NCBI RefSeq assembly: GCF_019924925.1
Contig: NC_067236.1
Location: 3,782,501-3,846,500 of the forward strand
Length of the DNA stretch: 64,000 nt
Reading direction: 5' to 3'
Origin: Ctenopharyngodon idella
Taxonomy: Eukaryota; Chordata; Actinopteri; Cypriniformes; Xenocyprididae
The position numbers were made by a program, and so were the translations under genes. Each line of letters opens with the position of its first letter. Positions within the stretch are counted from its first letter, which is position 1. The notes under the pieces were generated by a model, which did no database searches, was not told the origin of the DNA, and was given only the letters and a program-made list of their open reading frames with translations. Shown piece after piece: positions 1 through 12,181 of the stretch.

Positions 1-77
1 CATATTGTCAAGTTCAAAGGACTTTTACAAAGCTGGTCCTTAAATTGAAATCCCCGTCTTTTCCCTTTTGCTCACAG

Positions 78-2572
78 ATATTGAGGAGGGTGAGCTTGTA
101 CCTCTTAATTTGTCTGGCCCTGCCAAGCGGCTTGAGATCATATCCGAATGCAGTTGGGCCAGTACAGACGTCAGAAATTACATTATGCGCATAGTGTGTG
201 AGCACATGGCTCAGGATCGTTTGAAGCATCCTTTCTGGATTGGCAAGTACTTTATTGAGCCAGTCTCTAAGACTTTACAAGAGACAGAGGATGGTTCTGT
301 CGATACATACAAAGTCACCATCTCTCGACCTGTGGAGAAGAAAACAGAAGATGAGAAGGTTACGCAAAATGAAGCTGAGCTGAAAAAGCATGTAGAGAAG
401 AGTGAGGTGAAAGGTTTGCCCTTCCTCTCCAAGTGCTGCCCTGCAGGCTTGCTCAAGGCTGAGAAAAAAGCACCCGATGCCCCAGGACGAATAATGGTAT
501 GCGTGCAATTACCTGACAAAACCATTTAGGTGTATTTAGGAATACAAAATATCATAACTAACTTAAAGTCAACTTAACATGATAATTGACCAATGTTGAA
601 TTGATTCCAATGTTTTCATCAAAGTTTATTAATGTTACGCCACCTGAAATTACATTATTTAAGGTGTGATTATTTTTGAATGGAGTTAGAAAAGGTCCTT
701 TAAAACTTGACCATTTGTTTTCGCAGGTCAATGGAAAGCCATACCCTCAAGCCAAGTTAGAGCTGGGGCAGATGGGAGCTTTGCATCCTGCCAACAGACT
801 GGCAGCTTACATAACAGGGAGAATATGTCCAACAACATCAACTATTACAAAAGCCTCTATCACATCAGTTCCAGTTTCTACTGTTGCCACAGTAACCACA
901 GTTACCAGCACATCTACTACTACAACCACACCCATCGTCAAGTCTGTAGGTAAGTCAAGGAATGGTTCACAGTGTTCAGCTCCAGACCTTTTGCTTTCAA
1001 GGTTATTGAACCCAGTAGTAGACGTCCAGTATATTATTAAGCAGTGCATAACACTGTTACATTGTGCAGTTGTACTGCATGTAAATATGTGCATAACTTA
1101 AGTAGCAGACTTAACCTGCTCCTTAATTTGTTTTTTGCACAGTGACCAAGCCCCCAGTGGGAAAGGTCTTCACCCAGTTTGTGGTCAACCACATCAACTC
1201 TCAAAATCAGTCCAACACTAGCATCTCGCACTTAGAGCCTTCTGTTCCAAAAATTGTCATCCCCTCTTCCATGTTGATGATTGGTAGAGAGGCTGTTGCT
1301 CCTGGGGTCGCTCTTTCTCCTCTTAAAGCAGGCTTGATAACCCAGGTGTCTGAGCCTTCAGACTCCACAGGTAGCGCCAGTTTTCCCACTGTATCAAAAG
1401 TCCAAGCCCCTGCCATCACCATTCTCAATAATTCACCCAGCCTGCCTCTGGGTAAGCCTGGCTTCCTTGGTTTGCCATTGTGTGTCTGTGCTTCCCTCTC
1501 CAACAAACCCTTGGCCAAGCATCTACTGAGAGAATTTAACATGCTTGGCCTTCATGTGGGTCTGTTCTTGTGATATATATTTTTTTTTTTTTAGAGCTTG
1601 CTGTTGCTTCAAAGAAAGATTCTGGATTACTTTCACCTTCCTGTTTTGTGTACCCTTCCCATTATCATCTATTATCATCATTTGTGACTGTGGCTATTAT
1701 TGTAGGTTGTAAATCTTCCATGCGCTTAATTTAATGGCAAGCTTCACCATTATTGATTTTGCATTATACATTATATTTTAATGTTAGAGCTGTCCTTTTT
1801 GCAGACCAAGATGTAAAGATGTGTGACACTATGTTTACAGTGGTGAAGGAAAATATGTTTTGACTTCTCAGCTTTGTAAAATTTATGGTAATTGTTAAAT
1901 ATAGCCTGATTAAAATACGTTCAAAACAATCAGAGGTCAACATTTTTAATGAACTGGCAATTTGTGGCCATATAAGCATCAAAGACCATTTGCGATGCAG
2001 CTAAGGTGAGCATTGTTCAACTTGAAGTAAATGCACAGTGACATAATGTGCCAACTGCCAATGGGAATACAGCAATTTAATCAATGTCAGTGATATTAGC
2101 AGTTTGCTATTGTGAACATAATCTGTCACCATCATCATTCTCTTTAATTATGTGCTAGTTTGGTGCTTTGGGTTTATTGGCTTTATTTGCTTCACATTGT
2201 CTTTGAATTATTTCACCAAGCCACTAAGTTGAATGTTTAAGTTGCCATAATGAATATTTTCCCTATTTTCAGGTGGGTCTGGTCTAACGCCAAAAACTAC
2301 TGTATCTTCACCAGGATCGACTACTGGAAAAAAGACTGTTTTGATCACAGTTATGTCCCGTAATACAGGCCTCCCCAATAGTGGTCCTCGGATTACAAAG
2401 CCTGTCACGCAGACTCGTCCCCCACAGACCCCAGGCCAAAAGATGCTTCTTCAGGTGGTGAAGACTGCTGATGGAAACACATTGTACCGTAATCCTAATG
2501 GCCAACTCATGCAGTTGGTGCCTCTAAGTCAAATTAAAGCCATCAAACCCAACCTCCTATCTCAAGGCCAGC
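78..2572 (+). CDS. mga: mga exons 78-496, 727-949, 1143-1451, 2273-2572: MGA middle region
   Basis: Four exons encode the MGA region between T-box and bHLHZip. The first ('GELVPLNLSGPAKRLEII' ... 'HPFWIGKYFIEPVS') and second ('GKPYPQAKLELGQMGAL') exons form a compact conserved block, probably the family's DUF4801-type region. A Ser/Thr/Pro-rich disordered stretch follows (residues such as 'TSTSTTTTTPIVKS'), then 'LQVVKTADGNTLYRNPNGQ'. The first exon starts at AG 76/77 with a split codon (x|AT); its upstream partner is left of the window. Donors are gtatgc, gtaagt, gtaagc and gtaagt. Confidence 0.88.
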
Positions 2573-5500
2573 GTAAGTGGTTCTGGAATACCATATTAAC
2601 TTGTTCAGGAAAACCAATAAATATGGATATAAAAATATAACTAAATAAGAGAAACTATTATAAAATATAGCTTTAAGCTGTTAAAGTGCTGAGCACCCCA
2701 GTGGATAAAAGAGCAGAGTTGCAGACAAGAATTATGGCTGACTTTGAGAAATTCATGTCATCTACATTATTACTTTATATCATGTTTAGTACAAAGGATA
2801 GAAATTAAATTCCATTGAATTTAAAACAGCATATGAACACATTTAGCCATTGTGTTAAAAATGTAAACTAATAGGGGTGCAGTCCCAAGACTTCACAGAG
2901 ATCCTTTAGGCATGGTCACACAATTTAAGTGTTGTCAAAATACCGTTTTAATTCTTAGTTTCATTTTGTTAGTGTTTTGCTGGCAACCAGTGTTCCATGT
3001 GGTCATTTTTGTATAGCATGGTCTTAATGATTATTTTACTCAAATTTGGTGAAGAGTTGACAAACTTGTTTGGAGAAATGGCAAAACAAATTTGTTCTTA
3101 TTTCCAAAATACTTAATATTAATTATGCTTCTGTTTTTCCCACAGCAACCTTTATTCGTTTGCACGCACCAGCTTCAGTCACTCTGAAAAAGCCTCAGGG
3201 TGGCAGCGCCACCATAGTCACATCTTCCAACCCAACAACACAAATGCAGACAAAGCCTACTGTAACTGTACCAGTCTCTACAACTTCATCTATGAGTGGC
3301 AAGCCAGTCACACTCACTACATCTAAGTCAGTCTCATTGGGCAGCCTTCCTTCTACCCTTAAAGTTGTCCCAGGTTTTCTGGGACAATCTGGCACTTGCA
3401 CATTAAGAATTCTCTCACCAAATTCTGTCCAAGACACTGGAATTATCAATCCAACTTCCTCCCCCATCCTCTCACAGAGTGGCTGTACATTGTTAAAAAA
3501 TGCAAGTTCAACACTATTGAACAAAGACTCCACTAAGTCTGAGACCACAGTTTCTGTTAGCTCACTTTCAAAAGAGGGGCCAATTGGTCAGGTCCATACG
3601 CAGTCTGAGATGGATCCTGCTAAACAAAATAGCTGTGATGATTCTGAATGCATAACATCAAATGTATCAGAGCATTTATCTTCTGTTACCACCTCTCCAA
3701 AATTCAGGCAATTTTCTGGAGATGATTCAGCCCCTTCACATAATGAGCATGGAGCACTAAAACATTTGAGTTTGGCTGAAGCTGGTAACAGAGATAATCC
3801 CAATGTGAAAGAAACAGATTTTGACAAAGCACCAGATCCCGAAGAAGAGGAGATTGGTTCAGATGTAACAGAATTAACTGATGACTCTGACCTGTACAGT
3901 GATGATGACCGAGAAGATACATATAGTTTGAGTGTAAGGGCTTCATATAATTGATTCTTTTTTTGACTGAATTTGTGTAGCTCATCAAACTGTTATATTG
4001 CTTGTTCAGGCTAGATATTTTTGCTGTATTCCAGGGTTCTGATAAAGGGGAGAGGATGGAGGATACAGATGGTTTGGACTCTGAGATGAAAGATTTTGCA
4101 GAGGTGGTGGTTGATATTGAGACCGTTGAGTCTGCAGAGGAAAACAGTATTGCAAAATTTAGGGCATCTGCAATAAGACGCAATCAACATAAAAGGTAAC
4201 AAATACCTGGTTGATGTCTGATTATGTGGAAGTGTAGTTTGCATTATTTTGATGTTTTGTTTTGGTATTTGAACTGATCTGCATCTATACTATAAAAAAA
4301 GCATCTGGAAATATATACTTTGCCTAAGAAAATTAACCAGTTCCTGTCAAAAATCTACAAAATTACTTGTTTTTTAAAAACATTTTGCTCTTGCAGTAAC
4401 CGGAAGCACATTCTTGATGAAAGTTTGGAAGTGAAGGTCAGGGTAAGTTCTATCCTATCCATTCCATACGTAAAATTTTTTTATTTTATTTTTTAAATAC
4501 ATTTTATTATATAACTTCTTTGTGCAGAGAGTGAGGCTGGAGCGAAAGAGGCGCCACACACTCAAAGAGTTGTTTCTTAAACTTCAGGCAACACTAGGAA
4601 AGACCTCAAAGAATCTTGAAGCTTCTAAGATGAGCATCCTCACAAAGGTTTGTTGTTGGTTTTGCTACAGTTTATGCTTGTAATTGCACTGAAAATATTG
4701 TTTTACTGTTTTGACATGTTTTCTTATTTCAAGGCTCAAAAAGAGATAGAGTCTCTGGTTAAGCAGGAGGACCACTTAGTAATAAGTAGAGAGAAGCTGC
4801 GAATTAAGAGGGAGCGTTACCTACAGACACTTTCACTATTGTGTGGTAAGGCATTCTTTCAGACTGTGGAATTATTATTTTTTTATATATATATATATCC
4901 AAGCATATATACATTTTTATACATACATACAGATCAGCAACATAGTTTATTTAAATATATTAATCCCACACACTTGCAAATCACATTTTAATTAGGGCTG
5001 TCAAGTGCTTAATTTTTAATCTGATTAATTACATGATGTGGGGATTAATTAATCTAATCGCGCATCAATTTTGGCTGAGAAATTACCCCCAAAAGATTAT
5101 TTAAAGTCATTATTGTGTAAAGCATCAAATAGACATTACAAAAAGTAGCTTAAGAAAGAAATATTTTATTCAATTCAACATAGAATTTTTTTAACATAAA
5201 CTTGGACCATGAGGTTGAGTAAATGATGACTGAATTTTCATTTTTTGGTTAACTATACATTTAATATTTTTTTTTTTTTTTTTTTCATTTTCATTAATAT
5301 GGAAATATACTGGCAGTAGGTGGCGGTAAATTTTTAATGGTTAAGATGTTCATTCAAACAGCTGATTCATTCAGGAGTGAAGTAAATGGTTCTCTTCAGG
5401 CTTGTTGGACTTGAAGCGGTGCTGCACAGAGCGATCAGTGTATGACATCAAAGTACGGAGAGCGATTACTGAGCAGACGGCTTTTGAATCACTATGGTTG

Positions 5501-6206
5501 TCATACGCCGATCAGTCTGTGTAGTACCGCTTCAAGTCCAACAAGTCATTTATGAATGGTCCACTAAATCATGGTTTCACTCGGTTCGTTCAAAACGCAT
5601 ATTCAGAAATGAAACACTGGTGTGCATTGCATGGAGACGAACAGTTCTGCTTTGACTTTATATTTTCATTTTTCATTAGGCAAAATTGAACAAAATAGAC
5701 ATTATGTCTAAAATAACAATTCTAACTTCTTATTTACTGAACTGTTATATAAAATCAGTATTGCATTTGCATTCGTTATATAGGCTATGGGACAAAAAAC
5801 AGCGCTCACTAGATATTGCACTCGTAACTTGTGTAATATTGCTTAACACGTGATCTAAATATGAGAAACTCAAACGGGCATTTTTGCCCTATATCTTTAA
5901 TTTTAGGGACTATCTGAGTGCATTGTATAGGCTAATACGACACGCTTCAAAACAGTGTCACAAACCGCTTATGTGCATCTCGGGTGCAGAAAGATGTGCT
6001 TAAAACAACATGGAGTAATGAACAATTGAAAAGTTTACGGCACAGAGAGAAGAGATGTTGAGCGCCCAAATCCTAGTGTATATATCCAACAGTTTATTGA
6101 TCATTTGTTTCTTCACACTTTTAAATTCTAGTTATTGTGTGTTACGCCAATTCATAGTCCTTGTTGTGTGATAAGACACATGCATTGTTATATTTTATAT
6201 ATTATT

Positions 6207-6251
<45 letters not shown>

Positions 6252-9200
6252 GACACAGTAGCGAGTACAACATTGTTTAGCAACAGCAATAAACTCCAGC
6301 AAAATAAAGTAATTTTATGCAAATCCTCAGCCGTTTATAAAGGGGTATAATATAATACAGATTAATTATTATAATGGGAATATATATTCTTAGAGTTTTA
6401 CCATGCTGACTAGTGTTGTGACAATACTGGAATTTCCAACTTCGATACGATACGTTGAAAAATATTGATATTCGATACCATGAAGAAAACTCTCATATAT
6501 ACTGCCATACAGATATTTGTATTATCTCATAATTTTGGAATGGGAAAAATTATCTGCAATACTCACAAACCCACGATGAAATTCAGACCCTTTACCAATT
6601 CAACTGGAGCGATTGAGATAAGTGAGTTACAGAAGGCAGGTGTGTGTCAACTCGCCGTCGGAGAGAAGAGAGAGTGAGAACATGCAGCTGGTATTGGTGT
6701 ATCAATACTGCAGATAAGGAGTTTTGGAACCGTTTGAGATATTTCAGTATTGATACATATCGAAATTTTGACAACACTAGTGCTGACGGTCGTAACTGAA
6801 CGCGGCGCTCCGTTTGAATGCTTAACAGAGCATGATTGACGGCCACAGCGAAGGGAAGTCAAGTTTCTGTGAACTTTAATTTAACAATGTAAATATTCTT
6901 TTGTCCCACACATTAAGCTGTGGAGTGGCTTCAGATAATTTTAAATTTAGTGCACAAAAATTTAAATGGTGCTTGTCTGTTTCTTTTGGTCTATGTGCCG
7001 TATAAAAGAGCGCAATAATCGCAATAAGCGTTGCAGACAAATACAGTTAGATCAAATAACCACGATCAAGTGGTTATTTAATTATCTCGACAGCCATACA
7101 TGCAACATACATGCATCATACATGCATTTAATTTTATGCTATCCTTCGGCTCACCTGTTATTCATCAAACACAAGGAGTGACTGATCTGTCTTGGCACTC
7201 TGTGGAGTGACTGATCGCTGTAACACTTCAGTTCACTCACATGAAGCACAGAGCACATGAACCCACCACATAGCCTACCTGTCAACAGTCCCGTTTTTGC
7301 CGGGAGTCTCCCGTATTTCACACCCATCTCCCTCCCCCCTCCCATTTTGCTATTTTTCCCGGGAAACTCCCGCAATTTGTATGGCCCAAACCTCGTTATA
7401 AGAATAATCAAATAATTATATTATTCCAAGATTGTCCAGTTGCCAGATTTTGTATGAAACGCATTCTACTCGCGCAATCGACACATCATACAAATTCAAA
7501 CCCATTTGTGACCTCAACCTGGCAACCTACAACCTCGTTGTGCTGTTGATATCTGCGCAGTCGACGCAAGAAGTTGAATCAAGGTAAGTATCACAATAAA
7601 CCTCACAAGAATTGAAAATAGGCTACTTTCCCATAAACTGGAGTGAGATCATAGACATCACGTCTCTGTCGCGATCTTTCCTGGCATTCTGTGGCGCATG
7701 ACAGCGCCATCAGTTCAAGCAGAGCGCACAAACCGATTATCTCTTCCACTTTGTTACAACATGAAATAAACATGAATGAACATCTGAAGGTATGTTGAAA
7801 GATACAGTACAACTTAAAAAAAAATACATACCATGTCTCATGTAATCGCTCAATGAGTGTTTCAACCGCGGAAATACATCAATGAAACTGATTGTAAAAA
7901 AATGTCACATTTACCATCGCATTTACCTCAGAAAAGCCTTTCAGTGTCCAAAAACTCATTAGTCAGCTACAAAAATGAACTTATAGAGGAGCAATTTGCT
8001 AAATATATGCACTACAGGCTATATCCCTAATTTGTACTTAACATGTGCTTCAATATTAAATGTATGTTTGAATAAATCCGTTTTAACAGCCACCATTTAA
8101 ATGTTTAATGAAGGAAATGTTAAATGTTTATGAAAGAAAATCGTTTTCAGATGTTTTTATATTTAGCTTACAAATCGATTAATTTTAACCTTTTAGTAAT
8201 ACAATGATGTACCAACTGTTGCTCCTGTTTACAGCATTAGTTGAGAGATTTTTTTTTTTTCTTTGAGGAAATTTGCCATTTATTTATTCATTTTTTTTAT
8301 TTTTTTACTTGAATCAAATGTTTTTTTTTCCATTTATTTTCTTGTCAGAGTGCACCAAACACTTCGTTTAAATGTTAAAAGCAATTTACAAACAATTTAG
8401 TTTGTACACGTCACCTTTTTAACCTCTTTTGAGTTTGCAGGCATGTAGTTAGTTTGAAGGAAAATCATTTTCAGATAATGTTGGGTTTTTTGTTTTTTTT
8501 TTTTGTTTTTTTTTTTGGCCAAAAAAACCCTGCATATGTGAACCCCACCCCAAAAAAAGTTCAGGCTCAGGATTTTTTTTGGCTTTAACCCCTGTTTTTG
8601 TTAGACTATTTGTTTCTATTTATTCCTAGGCACATGCTTGTAGTATATACAAGGAGTTGTGGGGATGATTCAATGATATATTTTCATATAAAATTATATA
8701 ATTTGAATGTGTGAACATCTGTTTTGCTAACACAGGTTGTGTCTCTTTTTGTCCACAGACAAGAGTACGGAGTCCATCAGCCAGAAGCTTGAGGAAATTA
8801 TTGCTAAACAAAAAGCCCTGGAGGCCCAAGCTAAAGCAAAAGAGATGAAGTCCCAGCTTAACCAGGCAACGTCCAAATCTAAACCCAAACCTAAAGTTCA
8901 TCTTAATAGCAAACGGAAAGCTTTGGCATCCCAAAGCAAAGTAAAAGATGTTCCAAAACCGACCAATTCTCCCTCCAAACCGATAGATTTAAGTATTAAA
9001 AAATTGAAAGTGACTGAAAGTGTTTTGAAATCCACTCCGACCTCAAAACCTACAGGCCTTGATAGTAGCAAAAACACCCTTAAAACTCAGGTTAAAGAGC
9101 AAGGTAGCATGTCTAAACCTACTCAGCCATCCCTTAATTCCAGTCCACAAAAGAAACCTGTCTCTATCCCAAGTCCTGTAAAACGTTCCCTAGTACCACG

Positions 9201-9826
9201 TGAAAGAATGCGGCCAAACATTCTGTCCCGTGCTTCATCCCAGGTGATCCAAGGATCTCCGGTCAAAGAGCCTCTTTTAACTAACGGTTAGTCCAAGAAG
9301 AAAACATTTACAGTAACTTGACTTGGATGAAGCTGATTTTTGGAGGTTCATACTTTTTGATGTCTGTTGTGTTTTGTTCAGTGTGTATACCTCAAGTTTT
9401 CCCTCTGATGAATACCATGGTTCCATGCAATCAAATCATAACCATAAACAACCCACTTCAACCGATTGGCATCACCTCAGTAGGGACACAGCAATCATCC
9501 ACTCCAGGTTTGTCTCTGAACAGGTCAATGATGTTTCAAAATGTCATGTAGAAAGTAAGTGATTAGATAAGCATTTGTGTTTTTGTATTTTTTTTTTTTT
9601 TTCCAACTAGGTGTAGCATCTGTCTCCATAGTTCCTGCAATATCTCACCCACTTGGAATGGAAAATCCTCTTCCAGTATTGCAGCCTCAGTTTATCAAAA
9701 TTACAAACAGTCCTGTTAATATTAACACTCAAGGTGAGTTACCTCGGCTGATATTGTCTCATATATATTGAATCGGACATTTTTTTTTAATAAGTTACCT
9801 ACTTTGTTCAGTGATATTCATATGGA

Positions 9827-9864
<38 letters not shown>

Positions 9865-10762
9865 TGCATAATTTTCAGTGGATTCTGCCAACCTTCCAAA
9901 CATCACCAATGTTATTTCTCTGGTTCCACCGGTGGAGAATCTGATAATACCACAGAAAGTTGTGGAAGAAACATCTATTGTCCAGGCACAGCCAGTACTT
10001 GTCCCTGCACCTGTGGAGAATCAGCAGAATCCCTCTGATGTTAAAATTCCTCATTTGGAGGAAAGGGCAGTTGTTGATGAGCCTCAAACCAAGGATGTCC
10101 CCAAACCCAAACAGCTTGAAAAAGGAGATGAGGTTAGTGCATCTGTTACTTCGTCCACCCAAGAAGGACTGGAGAAGAAGGGTCCAGATGACAGCAACGA
10201 TCCTGAGGATGAAAATCTGATGTCTTTGCTAGATGAACTTGTTCTTCTTAGCCAGCAGCTGAGTAATGAAGACGAAGATCAGAAAATTGTCGCGCCAAGC
10301 GAGGTACAGCCATGCTCCGACAAGCAGGCAGATGATGAACGTGCTCTCAGTCCCTTGTTCCTAACTCTGGATGAAGATCTGATGTCTCCAGACTCTAAAG
10401 ATGAAATTGATATCCCACCCAAAGTGGATGACTTGGTAAAAGTCATCTTTGGGTCCGATTCACCTTCGGTTTCATCCGATTCTGGAGTTGCACCATCAAC
10501 AAACATTGAGAGTCCGAGTGCCCCTATGTGCACTGTTAAAGATGATGCTCCTACTCCGCCTCCTCTTTTGCACATGAAAACTGCATGTGAAGCTGCATCG
10601 GGTCAATCTACCAATGAGGGGACCAATGTGGCATGGCGGCCTATGCCTAAACTGGTTCCTCTAGGGTTAAAGCCCCAAGATGTTGTTGTGAATAAGGTGA
10701 CTGGCTCTTCAGTTCCCAAACCGGACTCAAATGAGCAAGATGTTCATAGACCACAAATGTGA
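78..10762 (+). CDS. mga: MAX gene-associated protein (MGA), C-terminal ~1378 residues; gene 5' part lies left of the window
   Basis: MGA is a nuclear transcription factor and scaffold of the non-canonical Polycomb complex PRC1.6. It pairs with MAX through a bHLHZip domain and carries an N-terminal T-box, which is outside this window. Thirteen coding exons read in one frame: 78-496, 727-949, 1143-1451, 2273-2572, 3146-3933, 4035-4195, 4397-4442, 4528-4647, 4734-4845, 8759-9286, 9382-9507, 9611-9733, 9879-10762 (stop TGA 10760-10762). All are flanked by AG and GT. Recognisable blocks are 'KLELGQMGALHPANRLAAY', the bHLHZip across 4397-4845, 'LEEIIAKQKALEAQ' (human: KLEYIYAKQQALEAQ), 'SLLDELVLLSQQL' (human: SLLNEIAFLNQQL) and 'WRPMPKLVPLGLK' near the C-terminus. 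Human MGA, as I recall it, continues further after that last motif; here only 27 residues follow. Teleosts can have two mga copies; which one this is cannot be decided here. The final exon-exon phases are internally consistent. Confidence 0.95.
1452..3145 (+). other. mga introns at 1452-2272 and 2573-3145
   Basis: AT-rich introns (821 and 573 nt). I see no recognisable repeat family or RNA gene in them. Confidence 0.6.
3146..3933 (+). CDS. mga: mga exon: Ser/Thr-rich linker ending in an acidic segment
   Basis: A 788-nt exon. The first two thirds encode a low-complexity Ser/Thr/Pro/Val linker ('TVTVPVSTTSSMSGKPVTL'). The end is strongly acidic ('PEEEEIGSDVTELTDDSD', 'SDDDRED') just before the basic bHLH region encoded downstream. 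The acceptor is tttttcccacag at 3145 and the donor is gtaagg at 3934. The linker has no recognisable fold. Confidence 0.88.
4397..4845 (+). CDS. mga: mga bHLHZip exons 4397-4442, 4528-4647, 4734-4845
   Basis: Three short exons encode the basic helix-loop-helix leucine-zipper domain that dimerises with MAX and reads the E-box CACGTG. The basic region is 'VRRVRLERKRRHTLKELF', followed by helix 1 ('FLKLQATLG'), a loop, helix 2 ('SKMSILTKAQKEIESLV') and a zipper-like helix ('HLVISREKLRIKRERYL'). The Glu and Arg of the ERxRR core are present. The residue that is His in MAX (HNALERKRR), and in human MGA as I recall it, is Arg here. A helix insertion of 'KTSKNLEA' type lengthens the loop, as expected for MGA. 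Confidence 0.92.
4994..5090 (+). repeat. hAT-type MITE end ('TAGGGCTGTCAA', 'GATTAATTAATCTAATCGCG')
   Basis: The segment begins TAGGGCTGTCAA, and its ATTAAT-rich interior resembles one end of the teleost hAT-like MITEs beginning TAGGG(G/C)TG. The partner end is not clear; the element may extend into the intron and be broken by later insertions. Confidence 0.45.
5401..5545. repeat. Inverted repeat (fold-back) with ~47-bp arms
   Basis: The left arm 5401-5448 starts CTTGTTGGACTTGAAGCGGT. The right arm 5499-5545 ends ACCGCTTCAAGTCCAACAAG, its reverse complement. The arms stay complementary through GATCAGTG/CGATCAGT to TATGACA/TGTCATA with a few mismatches, leaving a loop of about 50 nt. It is probably the core of an older mobile element. 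Confidence 0.8.
6203..6256. repeat. (TA)n/(CA)n compound microsatellite
   Basis: Alternating TA from about 6212 to 6245, followed by a short CACACAGACACA. Confidence 0.85.
6411..6779. mobile_element. Non-autonomous hAT-like element with 8-bp target duplication
   Basis: The left end TAGTGTTGTGACAATA and right end TTTTGACAACACTA are inverted relatives (revcomp of right: TAGTGTTGTCAAAA). Flanks atgctgac (6403-6410) and gtgctgac (6780-6787) agree at 7 of 8 bases, fitting the 8-bp duplication made by hAT transposases. The interior repeats 'CGATACGATACG' and 'TGATATTCGATACC'-type sequence and has no transposase. Confidence 0.7.
7054..7080. repeat. Short perfect hairpin AAATAACCAC...GTGGTTATTT
   Basis: Ten-bp complementary arms separated by about 6 nt inside the mga intron. 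This may be part of a degraded element. Confidence 0.6.
8759..10762 (+). CDS. mga: mga C-terminal exons 8759-9286, 9382-9507, 9611-9733, 9879-10762
   Basis: The C-terminal part of MGA. The 8759 exon starts with a coiled-coil-like 'ESISQKLEEIIAKQKALEAQ' and continues as a Lys/Pro/Ser-rich basic tail. The two short exons encode hydrophobic strands ('NQIITINNPLQPIGI', 'VASVSIVPAIS'). The last exon is acidic ('DDSNDPEDENLMSLLDELV'), then 'ALSPLFLTLDEDLMSPDS', 'PTPPPLLHMKT' and 'WRPMPKLVPLGLK', all with close human counterparts, and a TGA stop at 10760-10762. Confidence 0.92.
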
Positions 10763-11125
10763 TCTGCCAGTCAGTGAATCAGGTACAGTTGCTGCTCACG
10801 TTTAACATGTTTATGTACAGATGGTTTTTTTTTTTTTTTTTTTTTTTAATAAATGTATTTATTTTTTGTTTGCTGTGTAAGTCCTGCTGCCGTGTGCACC
10901 ACCTGTTGTGCCTCTGGTATATCCAAAGACATTTTGTTGATTTGACTTTTTTTGTTGCTTTTCAGTACTCAACCTACTTGACCAGTAAGATTCTCTGTTT
11001 GATTTTTGCTAGCGATTATGTATCCACTCTTTGTGCCAATAGTTGTGCAAGAAGCTGTTAACTCATCCTAACCTCCATATTGGAGCATGTGGTTTCTTTT
11101 CCATTGGAGTTCATTAAAAAATTAA

Positions 11126-11131
11126 AATAAA
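11126..11131 (+). terminator. Possible proximal polyadenylation signal AATAAA of mga
   Basis: AATAAA 364 nt after the stop codon, followed by 'tagtttacttgatcttt'. It could produce a short 3' UTR, but the motif is frequent by chance in such AT-rich DNA. Confidence 0.3.
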
Positions 11132-12031
11132 TAGTTTACTTGATCTTTAAACATAGGATTGTTTCTCCCTTAGCACCATGAAGGTCAACCTGATTGTAAT
11201 TGTTTGCGCTAGGGATTTTGTGGGATGATTAGGGCAGTTTTCCGGTGACCTTTTTAGGAATAATTAAATTTGCCCAGTGACTTTTAACAGTAAAGCCGTT
11301 TCATCTGTGAGTTTATCTGCTAATGAGATTACACAAATGTCATTGTCTTTGCATCTCACTGAAACCTAAACCACTGTCTATTAGACATATTACATGAATG
11401 CATGTTAAGGCAATAATAGATGTTAAATTCAGTACAAACAGTCTATGTTCTTGTTACAGAAAAGATTATATACATATGTTGAGTGCCTTTCAAAAGGTTC
11501 TACTATATACATATTGGGGCGTAGAAAGTTTTCTTGTTTTAGGGAATAGTAAACCTATAGCAATAGCATTAGGAACTTGGAAATAAAAGGATGCTACTCC
11601 ACCCCCCTTTTTTTTTTTTTTTTTTTAAGTTATCAGTGAAGTTTAAGCTTTTGAATGTTTTAGTTGTGAAAACTTAGTCTTGCTTCACCATATTTACTCA
11701 TACTTCACCTCTACAGCAACATAATTAACAATGTAAGCATTTCAATGGGTTTTAACGCTATTGTCATATCCAGTGAGGTGGTTAACTTTAAGAGATCCCT
11801 CAGTTTGAGCTTAGTTATCACTATGCAATTGTTTTGCTTTAGATTTTAGATAAGACAGGTTAAAAGAAAAACTACATAGGAACATTAAAAGGCTTCATAT
11901 TCAAGAGATGCAATGTCTTGCTGTTCCTTGAGTATCTTCTTGTGTATATTTTATTTTACACTGGTTTATTTTGTAAATTAGTTAGCTTGTTTAAAGTCTG
12001 TATATTGGCTTGTATAACATTTCTTGGCTAT

Positions 12032-12039
12032 TGTACATA
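12032..12039 (+). promoter_or_regulatory. Pumilio-response-like element TGTACATA in mga 3' UTR
   Basis: The octamer matches the UGUAHAUA consensus bound by PUM proteins and lies 137 nt upstream of the distal poly(A) signal. Function is inferred from the motif alone. Confidence 0.4.
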
Positions 12040-12175
12040 TGTAAAAATGTATTCCTTTTGTTAGTCTGTGAACCATCTGTTAAAATATGTATTTTTATAT
12101 GCTATAAATCAGTGTTCTCTTACCTTTGTAAAAAAAAAAAAGATGGAAATGTCTTTTTAAATCTTTTTTTCAATC

Positions 12176-12181
12176 AATAAA
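12176..12181 (+). terminator. Polyadenylation signal AATAAA (distal) of mga
   Basis: Canonical AATAAA followed by a GT/T-rich stretch ('tgtgtgaaagtgattgtttt') about 15-35 nt downstream, the usual arrangement of a vertebrate poly(A) site. Confidence 0.65.

Larger units (their letters stand above)
4846..8758 (+). other. mga 3.9-kb intron, mostly transposon debris
   Basis: This intron separates the bHLHZip exons from the C-terminal exons. It holds AT microsatellites, a hAT-type element (6411-6779), an inverted-repeat hairpin (5401-5545), a short palindrome (7054-7080), a 'cccgggagactcccg'-type repeat near 7285-7375, and T-rich tracts near 5264-5285, 8250-8330 and 8484-8515. No open frame with domain content was found. 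Confidence 0.6.

Noticed and set aside
4035..4195. Minus-strand open frames over the mga exons
   Set aside because: They are antisense shadows; the + strand has the spliced MGA frame with human-like residues.
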